From assembly GCA_965199685.1 (NCBI GenBank), contig OZ241323.1, forward strand, positions 2,046,001 through 2,110,000: a stretch of DNA of 64,000 nucleotides, in the 5' to 3' direction. How positions within the stretch are numbered: the first letter of the stretch is position 1; each line of letters begins with the position of its first letter. The notes under the pieces are model-generated. The model was not told the DNA's origin and did not search any database. It worked only from the letters and a program-made list of their open reading frames with translations. Positions 1-8,317 of the stretch are shown here, in pieces. This DNA is from SP5GCR1 sp965199685 (GTDB lineage Bacteria; Pseudomonadota; Gammaproteobacteria; Poriferisulfidales; Oxydemutatoraceae). Both the position numbers and the translations under genes were made by a program.

Positions 1-491
1 CAGCCGTCAGGCTTATCCATATCCGATGCGATTTTAGCCAAAAATTTATTATAAGAAACACCTGCCGACACGGTGAGTTTAGTCTCGTTGAGTACTTGTT
101 TTTTAACTTGGTAGGCAAGATTACGCGCAGCTTTCATATCCGCTGCCGAGTCGCTGACATCCAAATAGGCTTCGTCTAGTGATAGCATTTCTACAAGGTC
201 GGTGTAGCAATGAAAAATTTCTCGTATCTGCGCCGAGACCTGCCTATAAACTTGAAAACGAGGTTTTACAAAAATCGCTTGCGGACATAAACGAGCGGCG
301 GTTGACGACGGCATTGCAGAATGTACGCCGAAAGGACGCGCTTCATAACTGCATGTTGCAACCACGCCGCGTTCACCGGGCTTGCCGCCGACTACGATAG
401 GTTTGCCGGCATATTGAGGGAAGTCGCGCTGTTCTACAGATGCGAAAAAAGCATCCATATCAAAATGAATAATACGCCGATGTTCAGACAT
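1..491 (-). CDS. dinB: DNA polymerase IV, 5' part (window edge)
   Basis: Reading leftward from an ATG at 491, the frame is open to the window edge and gives 163 residues of a Y-family translesion polymerase. The N-terminus MSEHRRIIHFDMDAFFASVEQ has the palm motif with its metal-binding Asp residues (FDMDAFFASVE). Further on are VVGG and YEARPFGV, and the second palm motif SLDEAYLDV, followed by SAGVSYNKFLAKIASDMDKP, all typical of DinB. The rest (thumb and little finger domains) lies outside the window. A MITE-like repeat begins on the base next to the start codon, so the native promoter and ribosome-binding region have been displaced or replaced. Confidence 0.95.
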   Translation of the reverse strand, partial: MSEHRRIIHFDMDAFFASVEQRDFPQYAGKPIVVGGKPGERGVVATCSYEARPFGVHSAMPSSTAARLCPQAIFVKPRFQVYRQVSAQIREIFHCYTDLVEMLSLDEAYLDVSDSAADMKAARNLAYQVKKQVLNETKLTVSAGVSYNKFLAKIASDMDKPDG

Positions 492-757
492 GGAGCTGTT
501 GAAAAAGTACAGTCATCGCACAAACCCAACCGCTTGCGCCATTTGGTTTTGGTTCCCATAAACGAAATGAATGAATGGATTGTTTTTGCAGATGCAACGC
601 GTTTAGGGAAGGCATGTGGGACTGTTGAAAAAGTATTTCATGCACCGTAGAGGGTAATTGTCTAGTGCAGAACCACCACAACCACCCCGTCAGGCTGCGC
701 CTGCCACCCCTCCACAGGAGGGGAATGTACCAATGCAGATACTTTTTCAACAGCCTC
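492..757. mobile_element. MITE-like repeat, copy 1 (composite)
   Basis: Left end GGAGCTGTTGAAAAAGTAC at 492-510, a second end in the same orientation at 618-639, and the inverted end ACTTTTTCAACAGCCTC at 741-757. The interior carries the family's GTCAGGCTGCGCCTGCC segment and a CCCCTCC/GGAGGGG hairpin. It fills the whole gap between dinB and the next gene, and holds no real gene. Confidence 0.85.
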
Positions 758-760
758 ATA

Positions 761-1453
761 TCAATGAACCGGTAGACGAGCACGCAACTGCTCTCTATCA
801 AACCACCATGTGCCGCCGGTAATAACATCGATCACTTTCGCCATTGCTGGTAAAAATTCCTTAGCATCTTTAAGCCCTAAAATCTCCATCCAGATATTGA
901 TGCTCTCCTCGTCGGTGATATTACGATGACGGCGCGCAACATCGGCAATCTTTTGTTTGGTTAAAAACAATAAACTATCCCGTTGTTCGCCGGATACTCG
1001 CAAATCTGCAACATAGTGTGCGACAACTGCAGCGACGGCACCACCGTCCGAGTCATCAGGGGTTTCGTCTATTACATAATGTATAACACGAATTGATAAA
1101 ATTGGGTCAATCGGGTAAGTGATCGCAAGCCAGCACGCCATACCCAATGCCGGGATTGAATCCTCACAGTCGCAACGATAGACAAGTTCGCACGCTTCTA
1201 CTGCGGATTGCCATTGCTCGGTTTCCAAAAAATAATCAAAGCTGGCGCGAGCAAGTTTCCATGCTTGTGGTTTGTCCTCCAGTTCTACTAAAACCGCAGC
1301 CTTCTCAAGCACGAGCATCTGTCGTTGATTCGCAGAGTCAGCCGGCAACTGAGCAAGGTTTCGTTCAATCTCTCGCAAGTGATTTTCCAAGCTGGCACGA
1401 GTTTGCCGTTCATCACTACCCGATATGATTTGATCTATTAGGTCATCATTCAC
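761..1453 (-). CDS. hypothetical protein, 230 aa
   Basis: Not recognised. The protein starts MNDDLIDQIISG and is largely helical in appearance, with an acidic N-terminal half (ENHLREIERNLAQL, VLEKAAVLVELEDKPQAWKLARASFDYFL) that suggests a TPR-like or helical-repeat fold. There is no signal peptide or membrane segment. It is transcribed toward dinB and ends three bases from a MITE-like repeat, so its extreme C-terminus may have been altered by that insertion. Base composition resembles the neighbouring core genes. A cytoplasmic accessory protein is possible, but no function is claimed. Confidence 0.7.
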   Translation of the reverse strand: MNDDLIDQIISGSDERQTRASLENHLREIERNLAQLPADSANQRQMLVLEKAAVLVELEDKPQAWKLARASFDYFLETEQWQSAVEACELVYRCDCEDSIPALGMACWLAITYPIDPILSIRVIHYVIDETPDDSDGGAVAAVVAHYVADLRVSGEQRDSLLFLTKQKIADVARRHRNITDEESINIWMEILGLKDAKEFLPAMAKVIDVITGGTWWFDREQLRARLPVH

Positions 1454-1465
1454 GGCAAAGATTAT

Positions 1466-1508
1466 AAACCAATAAAAAAAGCCGCCGACACTTTCGCATC
1501 AGCGGCTC
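1466..1508 (-). terminator. Rho-independent terminator of alkB
   Basis: Read on the minus strand, an AGCCGC / GCGGCT stem with a short loop is followed by a run of seven T. It lies just after the alkB stop codon and before the next gene on the same strand. Confidence 0.75.
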
Positions 1509-1535
1509 CTTAACACACAAATAGATGCTTATAAA

Positions 1536-2678
1536 TTAAGCATAACCTGCATGTTGATTCATTGCGTCGGCAATTTGACGTTCGCCTTCTACGGCTTCGT
1601 TTTCATCCCATTTCTTGAGTTCCGTTTCCATCAATTTATGGAAAAGCATCGGGAACAATGCAACGGCAAACAGCATGAAGTAACCGCAGTTGGTGTTGGG
1701 GGCACCGACTTCGTCAAGCTCCCAAAAGTGCGTTTCACCGCGATCGTGATGATCTGCCTGACGACCTATTTCTATGAAATACCAACTGGTCAAAGCAGTA
1801 GAGTTATCCCATGAATGACGGTAGTCTATAGGCTGACCTTTCTCACGAATCAAGCCGTAGTGCTCTAGATAATTCAGGGCTTCCAATTCAAAGTTGGAGA
1901 TCAACCAGACCAGTGCTAGACATGCAACACCAAGCCATCCGCCTGCCAACCAAAATAGGAATAGAGACGGTAAGCTCATTGCATAACCTCTAAGCCAACG
2001 GTTCTGCCATGATAAGAACCGCACACCTTTGCGTGCTAAACGATCTTTTTCCATGCCGTAAAGGAACTTTGATTGTCCCAAGTAAGACAACGGAAGATGC
2101 CCGAATAAACTACGACCACGCGGTGCCGTTGCCGGGTCATCCGAACAACCTAGCTCCAAGTGGTGATTGTAGACGTGCGCATAGCAAAAATGGGAAGCAC
2201 CACTCAATGCCATCATCCATCGTGCAATCACGAAGCTGAAGCCTTTGGTGTGTGCTAATTCGTGTCCATATATAATGCCTATCCCGGCAAAAATTCCGGA
2301 TGAGATGACCGCACCGACTAATTGTAGTCCAGTGATGCCTTGGTAGACGGTGATGCCAAACATCTCAGTCGTTCCGAAAGGAACACCTGCGGCATATTCG
2401 TAAATCCGCCATGCCAAGTTTATTTGTAGCAACACAAATATCGCTAGCATAAAATACATGACACTGTTTTGGAAATTCGGGATACCGTTGGTATCGCCGT
2501 TTTCGTCAAAACCTGCTCCCATGGTTTTCCTAGAGACTATTGCGTCTATAAGAATACCTGCGCCTAGCATATAGACACCTAGCCATACCCACGGGCCGCC
2601 AATAAAGACGCCCCACATAGCGAGTAGTATTGTGGCAGGTGCCAACATGTAGCGAGCATTTATCATAAATTTATTCAT
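1536..2678 (-). CDS. alkB: AlkB-like membrane diiron monooxygenase
   Basis: Integral-membrane hydroxylase of the AlkB/XylM type, expected to hydroxylate terminal methyl groups of alkanes or related hydrophobic substrates with electrons from a rubredoxin or ferredoxin not seen here. Several hydrophobic segments surround the histidine motifs H139-E-L-A-H143, H168-x3-H172-H173 (followed by DDPATAP) and NYLEHYG (H273). The last motif reads R306-Q-A-D-H310-H311, where classical AlkB has RHSDHH, so one usual iron ligand is Gln here. At 380 residues the length is normal for the family. The gene is monocistronic, has a terminator, and is divergent from a MerR-type regulator. Substrate is uncertain because of the changed motif. 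Confidence 0.85.
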   Translation of the reverse strand: MNKFMINARYMLAPATILLAMWGVFIGGPWVWLGVYMLGAGILIDAIVSRKTMGAGFDENGDTNGIPNFQNSVMYFMLAIFVLLQINLAWRIYEYAAGVPFGTTEMFGITVYQGITGLQLVGAVISSGIFAGIGIIYGHELAHTKGFSFVIARWMMALSGASHFCYAHVYNHHLELGCSDDPATAPRGRSLFGHLPLSYLGQSKFLYGMEKDRLARKGVRFLSWQNRWLRGYAMSLPSLFLFWLAGGWLGVACLALVWLISNFELEALNYLEHYGLIREKGQPIDYRHSWDNSTALTSWYFIEIGRQADHHDRGETHFWELDEVGAPNTNCGYFMLFAVALFPMLFHKLMETELKKWDENEAVEGERQIADAMNQHAGYA

Positions 2679-2868
2679 AATTTTATCTCCTCGTTAAATG
2701 TTAAAAAATCTATTTCCATAAGTAGAGCAATTTGCTCATGGATAAAATGATATAGCTTTTTGCAAAGAAAAAAAGTTTTTTTTTAGCGTTTTGTACAATA
2801 CAAGAGCGATTAAATTTCTATTATTAATCAAATAAAGGCATAATTAACATGAATAATACTTGTACAAA
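2679..2868. promoter_or_regulatory. alkB / merR divergent control region with TTGTACAA boxes
   Basis: The AT-rich divergent intergenic region holds the perfect palindrome TTGTACAA at 2791-2798 and again at 2860-2867, the second touching the regulator start. A 7-codon leader ORF (ATG 2849, stop TGA) overlaps the regulator ATG as ATGA and is preceded by AAAGG. The boxes are candidate operators for the adjacent MerR-type protein (inference). Confidence 0.45.
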
Positions 2869-3798
2869 ATGATTCGTCAGAAAAAAACATCTATACACAC
2901 GATTGGTGTCGTTGCCCGCTATTGCGGTTTAAGCCCTGAAGTAATACGCGCTTGGGAGACTCGTTATCGCGCGGTCTCTCCTCAGCGCACTGAACGCGGA
3001 CAACGCGTCTATAACGATGCAGATATTCAACGTTTAATTTTATTAGCCAAGGCCTGCAGAGGTGGGCGGCGTATTAGTGATATCGTGCAACTATCCGATG
3101 CTAAATTGGTTGACATGATTGAACAAGACGAAGGTGCCCACGAACCTATCGTCACCCGAAATCAAAGACAGAGTACTTTCCTGGTTTCGGATTATATAGA
3201 GTCTTGTATCACTGCGATCAAAGATTTTGACTCGTATACCTTATTCCAAACTTTAACCAAAGCCGAAAAATCTCTGGGCACGGTATTTATGGTAGAAGAT
3301 CTATTAACGCCTTTGCTTACTCATATACGCGACGAATGTCGCCGAGGTAATCTGTTGGACGGACACCGCAAAATTTTCAATAACCTAATCAAAACATATC
3401 TTATTATGTTAGGAACACGCCGAGAAAAAAAACGATTTACAGCAGTGGTTTGTTCATTGGAAGACGATCTTGAATTAAGCGGCTTAAAGACCTTAGCTCT
3501 AGTGGCAGCGTATAAATGGCATCCTATCTATTTAGATGCCCGAAGCTCAATAGAAGATATCTCCGACATCGTTAATCAAGCCTCGTCTAAGGTGCTTATC
3601 TTCGTAAGCTGCGGCAGCGAAACCAACGACGATGCTCCGAACCTGCTTCGTAGAGTCCGACAACGCGAACCCCAAATAGACATCATCTTGTATGCGCCAA
3701 CAGGGAATAGTTATACAGAAGTAACCAAAGAGATAAAACTGATTCAGTGCAAACGTCTAAAGCAGTTGCAATTTGAGTTGGATAAATTGATGCTTTGA
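2869..3798 (+). CDS. MerR-family regulator with degenerate B12-binding-like domain
   Basis: N-terminal winged HTH of the MerR superfamily: IGVVARYCGLSPEVIRAWE, then RGQRVYNDADIQRL, about residues 9-75. The C-terminal 200 residues align by eye with the helical bundle plus cobalamin-binding fold of CarH/LitR regulators, but the signature residues are gone. The bundle Trp..EH motif reads CRRGNLLDGH, and the ExxHxxG loop reads EDDLELSG, lacking His. Light or B12 sensing is therefore doubtful. Start taken at ATG 2869 (MIRQKK), which overlaps a short leader ORF; a TTG nine bases upstream is the alternative. It is divergent from alkB, so control of alkB and of itself is the simplest guess. Confidence 0.75.
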   Translation: MIRQKKTSIHTIGVVARYCGLSPEVIRAWETRYRAVSPQRTERGQRVYNDADIQRLILLAKACRGGRRISDIVQLSDAKLVDMIEQDEGAHEPIVTRNQRQSTFLVSDYIESCITAIKDFDSYTLFQTLTKAEKSLGTVFMVEDLLTPLLTHIRDECRRGNLLDGHRKIFNNLIKTYLIMLGTRREKKRFTAVVCSLEDDLELSGLKTLALVAAYKWHPIYLDARSSIEDISDIVNQASSKVLIFVSCGSETNDDAPNLLRRVRQREPQIDIILYAPTGNSYTEVTKEIKLIQCKRLKQLQFELDKLML

Positions 3799-3807
3799 CG
3801 ACATATA

Positions 3808-3826
3808 GGACTGTTAAAAAAGTACC
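3808..3826 (+). repeat. solo MITE end, copy 2
   Basis: AGGACTGTTAAAAAAGTAC lies just after the merR stop codon. No partner end is seen before the fkbM gene. Confidence 0.6.
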
Positions 3827-3857
3827 ACTAGTGTCCACAAAACTTGAATCGGCTCAA

Positions 3858-4769
3858 TCAGGTCGTCAAAGTTTTATCGCGGTTTTGCCATATTTCCGGA
3901 AGAATCACATCAGGACAGTCGGGGAAATTCGGGCGATCTAATTTATGTGGGAAGACTAATTCACGGTTATCTGGAAGGACTCTATCTTTGCGGATAAAAG
4001 TAAATTCCATTGTCGCAGGTATCTCTATGCCTCTGTAAAAAAACTTCCAAGTAGAACTATTAGGATGAATATGTACGACACAGAAATCTTCTAAGATTTT
4101 GTCAAAAACGCGCTTGAAGCGTAAGAAAATAGATAAGTCAAAAATTGCCATACTATGAAACTCAATGATCATTATCCGAAATTTCCTTAACACATCTGAT
4201 GGTGTATCTATCAAAATATCTAGTTCGGCTCCTTCTATATCCATTTGAAGGATCAAATCTCCTGTAGAGTCCAAACTGCGCTTTTTTTGAATCCAATCCT
4301 CTAATCGTATGGTCGTTAAATTGTTCTCCTTGCCCACAAACTTATTCTCAAAATCAAGTTCTAAATCGAAACGAAAAATCTTAGACCTTCGTCTGATAAG
4401 TCTACGCAACCATCTGATAAACCGACCCAACGGTCTCTCCATTATGTTTCCTACACGATCTGCAATAAACGCCTTTATTTCGTAATCAATACCTAGCATC
4501 TCCTCAAAGACACTCACACCCCCATAACCGATAGAAAAACAAGCCTTAATACCCTCTAAATCATCAGGCACTAGATAGCCACCATCGGCGGTATGACCAA
4601 TCCTGATTAAATCATGGCCTACTGCTCTAGGAGACAAACTTTTAATAAAATTCTTTAATTCTTTTTCTGGTGTACATTGTTGGTCAAGAAGCATTCGGTT
4701 CTTTTTTTTAACTCCGCGATGATAAACCTCAATATGTATTGGCTTTGATTTTTTAGTATTAACCTCCAT
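3858..4769 (-). CDS. FkbM-family methyltransferase
   Basis: SAM-dependent methyltransferase of the FkbM type, often found in glycan or polysaccharide clusters, where it methylates sugar hydroxyls. The signature is ILQMDIEGAELDIL around residues 175-190, followed by IMIIEFHSM. The region FSIGYGGVSVFEEML in the first half matches the SAM-binding glycine stretch. Start chosen at ATG 4769 (MEVNTKK), which leaves 40 bp to the divergent tatD; the longer frame would run into tatD. Composition is more AT-rich than its neighbours and a MITE end sits at its 3' side, both signs of acquisition. It probably belongs functionally with the glycan genes elsewhere in the window. Confidence 0.8.
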   Translation of the reverse strand: MEVNTKKSKPIHIEVYHRGVKKKNRMLLDQQCTPEKELKNFIKSLSPRAVGHDLIRIGHTADGGYLVPDDLEGIKACFSIGYGGVSVFEEMLGIDYEIKAFIADRVGNIMERPLGRFIRWLRRLIRRRSKIFRFDLELDFENKFVGKENNLTTIRLEDWIQKKRSLDSTGDLILQMDIEGAELDILIDTPSDVLRKFRIMIIEFHSMAIFDLSIFLRFKRVFDKILEDFCVVHIHPNSSTWKFFYRGIEIPATMEFTFIRKDRVLPDNRELVFPHKLDRPNFPDCPDVILPEIWQNRDKTLTT

Positions 4770-4809
4770 AATAAATTCTATTTTACATGTTAATAATAAA
4801 ATATTCTCG

Positions 4810-5622
4810 ATGATTGATATTTGTTGCAACCTCACCCACACTGCGTTGAACTCACAATTACCCGATGTGTTGGAACGCGCAAGGCAAGCCAGCGTGCAAG
4901 CTATGGTTGTACCTGGTTCTGATGTAGAGGACAGTGCTATAGCATTGAAATTGGCACAACAACATGCGGCTGTCCTATGGGCAAATGTGGGCGTGCATCC
5001 TCATCATGCCGACCAATGGAATGATGCAAGCTACACAACCCTCAAAAGGCTAGCCGCCGATGTTAAAGTTATAGCAATCGGAGAAACTGGTTTGGACTAT
5101 TATAGAAACTTATCTACACCCGCAACACAGCGATTCGTCTTTGAAAAACAGATTGAGTTGGCAGTTGATACTGGCTTGCCTTTGTTCATGCATCAACGCG
5201 ATGCCCATGCAGATTTTATAGACATACTGAAGCCCTACCGTAAGCACCTTAGCAACGCAGTCGTGCATTGTTTTACCGGCAATCAATCTATGCTGGACGA
5301 TTATACGGCTATGGATTTATACATCGGGGTAACCGGTTGGATTTGCGACGAGCGGAGGGCAAAAGATTTGCGCACCGCAGTCGTAGCTATACCCGACGAC
5401 CGTTTGTTGCTGGAAACTGATGCACCTTATCTAATACCTCGCACGCTAGGAAAACACTTTTATAGCAAGCCGAATGAACCTTCGTTCCTCCCACACATCG
5501 CGCAACATATTGCACAAAGACGCAATACCGGAATGGATGATTTGATTACCCAAACCATTAATAATAGCTGTAACTTTTATGGAAACGCGGGGTTGTTGAA
5601 TAAGTGCCATCATGCACCGTAG
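4810..5622 (+). CDS. tatD: TatD-family metal-dependent hydrolase / 3'-5' exonuclease
   Basis: Cytoplasmic TIM-barrel DNase of the TatD family. Motifs in order: MIDICCNLTH at the start, GVHPHHADQW, AIGETGLDYYRN, LFMHQRDAH, VVHCFTGN, IGVTGWICDERR, LLETDAPYL. These match true TatD rather than the YcfH/YjjV branches. The last residues after NFYGNA (GLLNKCHHAP and the stop) are encoded inside a MITE-like repeat that starts at 5589, so insertion of the repeat has replaced the native C-terminus. The active site is intact, so the protein is probably functional. Confidence 0.93.
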   Translation: MIDICCNLTHTALNSQLPDVLERARQASVQAMVVPGSDVEDSAIALKLAQQHAAVLWANVGVHPHHADQWNDASYTTLKRLAADVKVIAIGETGLDYYRNLSTPATQRFVFEKQIELAVDTGLPLFMHQRDAHADFIDILKPYRKHLSNAVVHCFTGNQSMLDDYTAMDLYIGVTGWICDERRAKDLRTAVVAIPDDRLLLETDAPYLIPRTLGKHFYSKPNEPSFLPHIAQHIAQRRNTGMDDLITQTINNSCNFYGNAGLLNKCHHAP

Positions 5623-5906
5623 GAGGTAATTGTCTAGTGCAGAACCTCCGCAACCACCCCGTCAGATAGAACCGCCGATTGAGCCAGCAGGTCAATCGGC
5701 GTGACATCGTGCAGAACCATAACATGATTGCTAAGCACATGTATTACAAAATGCATAGGCCTGCCACCCCTCCACGGGAGGGGAATGTACCAATGCAGAC
5801 ACTTTTTCAACAACCCCATGTTAGCCCTCCCCTACAGGTGGTTATCATAAATCTAATGGCGCAAGCGGTTGGGTTTATGCAATAGCGGTACTTTTTCAAC
5901 AGCCTC
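5589..5906. mobile_element. MITE-like repeat, copy 3 (composite)
   Basis: Left end GGGGTTGTTGAATAAG at 5589, inverted end TTTTTCAACAACCCC ending 5817, and a further inverted end ending 5906. The interior contains a CCGATTGA/TCAATCGG stem and a CCCCTCC/GGAGGGG hairpin. It overlaps the last codons of tatD. Confidence 0.85.
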
Positions 5907-5951
5907 ACGTTATAATAGACGCAACACAGTCAAGCAAATAACTTTAATGTA

Positions 5952-6272
5952 ATGAAACAACAGCAGATAGCGGATAAATTAACCCAGAGTTTCGCACTGG
6001 ATTATCTTGAAGTCGTAGACGAGAGCGGACAACACAATGTGCCACCCGGTTCCGAGTCTCACTTTAAGGTGACCATTGTGGCAGCAGAATTTGAACAGCT
6101 GGGATTGGTCAAACGTCATCAAGCAGTATACGCCGCACTCTCCAAACTGATGGAAGACGGCATCCATGCGTTGGCATTACACACACTCAGCCCCGAAGAG
6201 TGGCAGGCTCAAGAGTCACGCATTCCCGAATCACCTCCGTGTTTGGGTGGTTCCGCAAACAAATCTCAATAA
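5952..6272 (+). CDS. bolA: BolA family protein
   Basis: Small regulator/chaperone that pairs with monothiol glutaredoxins and has an HTH-like KH fold. The conserved core is ESHFKVTIVAAEFE, LVKRHQAVYAAL and GIHALALHTLSPEEW, which is diagnostic for BolA. At 106 aa it is the usual length. Its 3' end overlaps the convergent Nudix gene by 7 bp. A MITE-like repeat lies about 45 bp upstream, so promoter elements must be in the short gap or in the repeat. Confidence 0.93.
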   Translation: MKQQQIADKLTQSFALDYLEVVDESGQHNVPPGSESHFKVTIVAAEFEQLGLVKRHQAVYAALSKLMEDGIHALALHTLSPEEWQAQESRIPESPPCLGGSANKSQ

Positions 6273-6832
6273 CGGGTGATCTGTATTTTCCCGTCGTTAC
6301 CTCTATAGATATCACCTTCGTGGTAACCATAAGCCTGACGGCTACGATCCTCAAAATAGAGCCTCAGTCCTTCTTTGATCACTGGAAAAGCGATCTGATC
6401 CCATGGTATCTTGTCTTCGCTATATAACTTTGCATCGTTACTTTCTTGTCCAACACCGTAGCGTCCGTCCTTAAGAGTACCGCGGTAGAGTATATAAACT
6501 TGGTTGACATGCCTAATATTATAAAAACTGTGCATAACCAAATCCTCGCTTCCCGCGCACGCTTCCTCCTTTGCTTCGCGGGCCGCACCTTCCACAACCG
6601 ACTCGCCGTTTTCCAGAAAGCCGGCAGGCACCGTCCAAAAATTTATTCGCGGCTCTATTGCGCGCTTGCATAATAGAATCCGTTGTTGCCATTCAAGTAT
6701 GCAACCTGCTACTATTTTAGGATTATGATAGAAAATATGACCGCATGTATTGCATACGATGCGTGCTTTGGTGTCGCCCTCCGGCACTTTACAAACTAAA
6801 TTATCAGACCCACATTCACTGCAGTATTTCAC
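6266..6832 (-). CDS. Nudix hydrolase with N-terminal zinc ribbon
   Basis: Begins with a zinc ribbon (CSECGSDN and CNTCGHIFYHNPK) followed by a Nudix box, GFLENGESVVEGAAREAKEEA, at about residues 71-91, fitting the GX5EX7REUXEE pattern. The arrangement resembles NudC-type or ADP-ribose-type pyrophosphatases, and the substrate is not predictable. The start is GTG at 6832 and overlaps the TGA of the upstream rhodanese gene (GTGA), indicating translational coupling as the third gene of the sseA operon. The 3' end overlaps convergent bolA. Confidence 0.88.
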   Translation of the reverse strand: MKYCSECGSDNLVCKVPEGDTKARIVCNTCGHIFYHNPKIVAGCILEWQQRILLCKRAIEPRINFWTVPAGFLENGESVVEGAAREAKEEACAGSEDLVMHSFYNIRHVNQVYILYRGTLKDGRYGVGQESNDAKLYSEDKIPWDQIAFPVIKEGLRLYFEDRSRQAYGYHEGDIYRGNDGKIQITRY

Positions 6833-7371
6833 GACAAAGCCTGTTTGATAGGCTCATCTGGTACTTTATTCCAAGGCATCTTAGCCAACAACAGAGACAT
6901 TCCACAAAAATCGGCAGCCCCTGCATACATTAACCCAAGTCCGATAAAACCGGACAAGTAAATGAAATGAGGATTTACGGTCAATGCCAACAATACTCCT
7001 ATGAAGACTATAAATCCAGCCGCAAACCGTGTTTGCCGTTCAATTGACCACGGCTGGCTTGGGGCACGTAGCACCGGAAAATCTTGTTTGATCCATGCCG
7101 ACAAACCGCCTTCCACACAAAATGTACGATAACCTAAAGCATCCAATTTGCGACAAAACTCCGAGGCGCGTTGTCCACTGCGACACATCACATAAACATC
7201 GTGAGATTTATCCAAACTCATTGCCAACTGATCAAAATGAATCAGCGGAACCGATGCCGCTTGCTCTATCCTCTCACTGATATATTCACTGGGCGTTCTA
7301 ACATCAACGATTTGTGCAGAGGTGCCTGCATCAATTTCCTTTTTCAACTCTTGTACCGTTATCTTTTGCAT
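6829..7371 (-). CDS. YgaP-like membrane-anchored rhodanese
   Basis: N-terminal rhodanese domain (residues 1-100) with the active-site loop C63-RSGQR and the flanking motifs VDVRTPSEY, ALGYRTFCVEGGLSAW, followed by a DUF2892-type hydrophobic pair (AAGFIVFIGVLLALTVNP.. and YLSGFIGLGLMYAGAADFCGM). This is the layout of inner-membrane YgaP-type sulfurtransferases. Start at ATG 7371 (MQKITVQELKK), preceded by GGAG. It lies between sseA and the Nudix gene in one operon. Its first 100 residues are the closest relative in the window of the rhodanese-like half of the four fusion proteins at 8.3-13.6 kb, so this gene is the probable donor. Confidence 0.9.
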   Translation of the reverse strand: MQKITVQELKKEIDAGTSAQIVDVRTPSEYISERIEQAASVPLIHFDQLAMSLDKSHDVYVMCRSGQRASEFCRKLDALGYRTFCVEGGLSAWIKQDFPVLRAPSQPWSIERQTRFAAGFIVFIGVLLALTVNPHFIYLSGFIGLGLMYAGAADFCGMSLLLAKMPWNKVPDEPIKQALS

Positions 7372-7413
7372 ATTGATTCTCCATGTGTTTTCATATACTT
7401 TGGCCCACAACTT

Positions 7414-8259
7414 TTAGTCTCCTGTTGCTATCGGACGCGCCTTGTCGCGTATCCACTCACTCCAAGAACCTACGTACAATTGCTGTAGACCTAAACCCGA
7501 CATCTCCATTGCCAATAAATTATGACATGCAGTTACACCTGAGCCGCAATAGTGAACGATACGCTCACCGCATAGCGGTTCATAATCCTCGCGTAATCTT
7601 TGTGGTGAAAGAAAGCAGCCGTCGCTTCCCATATTATCCGTCAAAGGATGACTCACCGCACCGGGAATATGTCCACCTATAGGGTCTACCTGCTCTTCTT
7701 CACCACGAAAACGAGCTTTGGAACGGGCATCTATTAAAACCGTTTGCTCATCTGCTCTAATCTGTTCAACTTCAGTGGTAGATACCCACAAATCATCATC
7801 AGGGTGTGGTTGAAAATTACCTTTTGCTCTTTCCTGAGGCAATTCCGTGGTTAAAGCATAACCTGCTTCCTTCCATTTACTTAAGCCGCCGTCTAATACT
7901 GCAACTGAGTCATGTCCAAGCCATCGTAACGTCCACCACATTCTTGCTGCAACTGCTCCGACCGCCTCGTCATACACCACAACCTGACTATCGTCGGATA
8001 CTCCCCAAGAAGCTAATTTTGAGGCTAAAGTTTGAGGATCAGGCAACGGATGACGCCCGCTATCAGGTGTAGGGGGTGAGGATAAATCCTGGTCTAAATC
8101 GCAATAGTAAGCACCCGGTATGTGTCCGACATTATATTGTTCTCTGCCCCATTGTGGTTGAGTTACATTAAAGCAACAATCAAAAACAACCCACTTAGGG
8201 TTATCTAGTTGTGCTACAAGTTCTGGTGCTGAAATAATCGTAGAATACATAGGTTCCAT
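7414..8259 (-). CDS. sseA: 3-mercaptopyruvate / thiosulfate sulfurtransferase
   Basis: Two-domain rhodanese-type sulfurtransferase of 281 aa, the usual length. The N-terminal inactive domain contains VVYDEAVGAVAARMWW and VLDGGLSKW. The C-terminal domain contains VLIDARSKARFRGE, GHIPGAVSHP and the active-site loop HYC238GSGVTAC, of the mercaptopyruvate sulfurtransferase type. It would move sulfane sulfur to thiol or cyanide acceptors. It heads an operon with the YgaP-like rhodanese and the Nudix gene. A 58-bp leader separates it from the last rhodanese-fucosyltransferase fusion gene. Copies of its leader and first ~20 codons occur as scars upstream, between the fusion genes. Confidence 0.9.
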   Translation of the reverse strand: MEPMYSTIISAPELVAQLDNPKWVVFDCCFNVTQPQWGREQYNVGHIPGAYYCDLDQDLSSPPTPDSGRHPLPDPQTLASKLASWGVSDDSQVVVYDEAVGAVAARMWWTLRWLGHDSVAVLDGGLSKWKEAGYALTTELPQERAKGNFQPHPDDDLWVSTTEVEQIRADEQTVLIDARSKARFRGEEEQVDPIGGHIPGAVSHPLTDNMGSDGCFLSPQRLREDYEPLCGERIVHYCGSGVTACHNLLAMEMSGLGLQQLYVGSWSEWIRDKARPIATGD

Positions 8260-8317
8260 GATAACACTAAATATTCCTCAATCAGGTGAGTAATTTTCTA
8301 GTGGTATTTCAAAAATT

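Noticed and set aside
179..650. Plus-strand frames 179-400 and 321-650
   Set aside because: They lie antisense to dinB, whose minus-strand frame has clear polymerase motifs.
484..828. Open frames on both strands across the MITE copies (for example 484-828, 5558-5885, 9515-9835, 29444-29749, 34223-34438)
   Set aside because: They recur wherever the repeat occurs, have no ribosome-binding sites or recognisable domains, and follow repeat boundaries.
2869..3798. Functional B12-dependent photoreceptor (CarH/LitR)
   Set aside because: The cobalamin-ligand His and the bundle Trp are missing.
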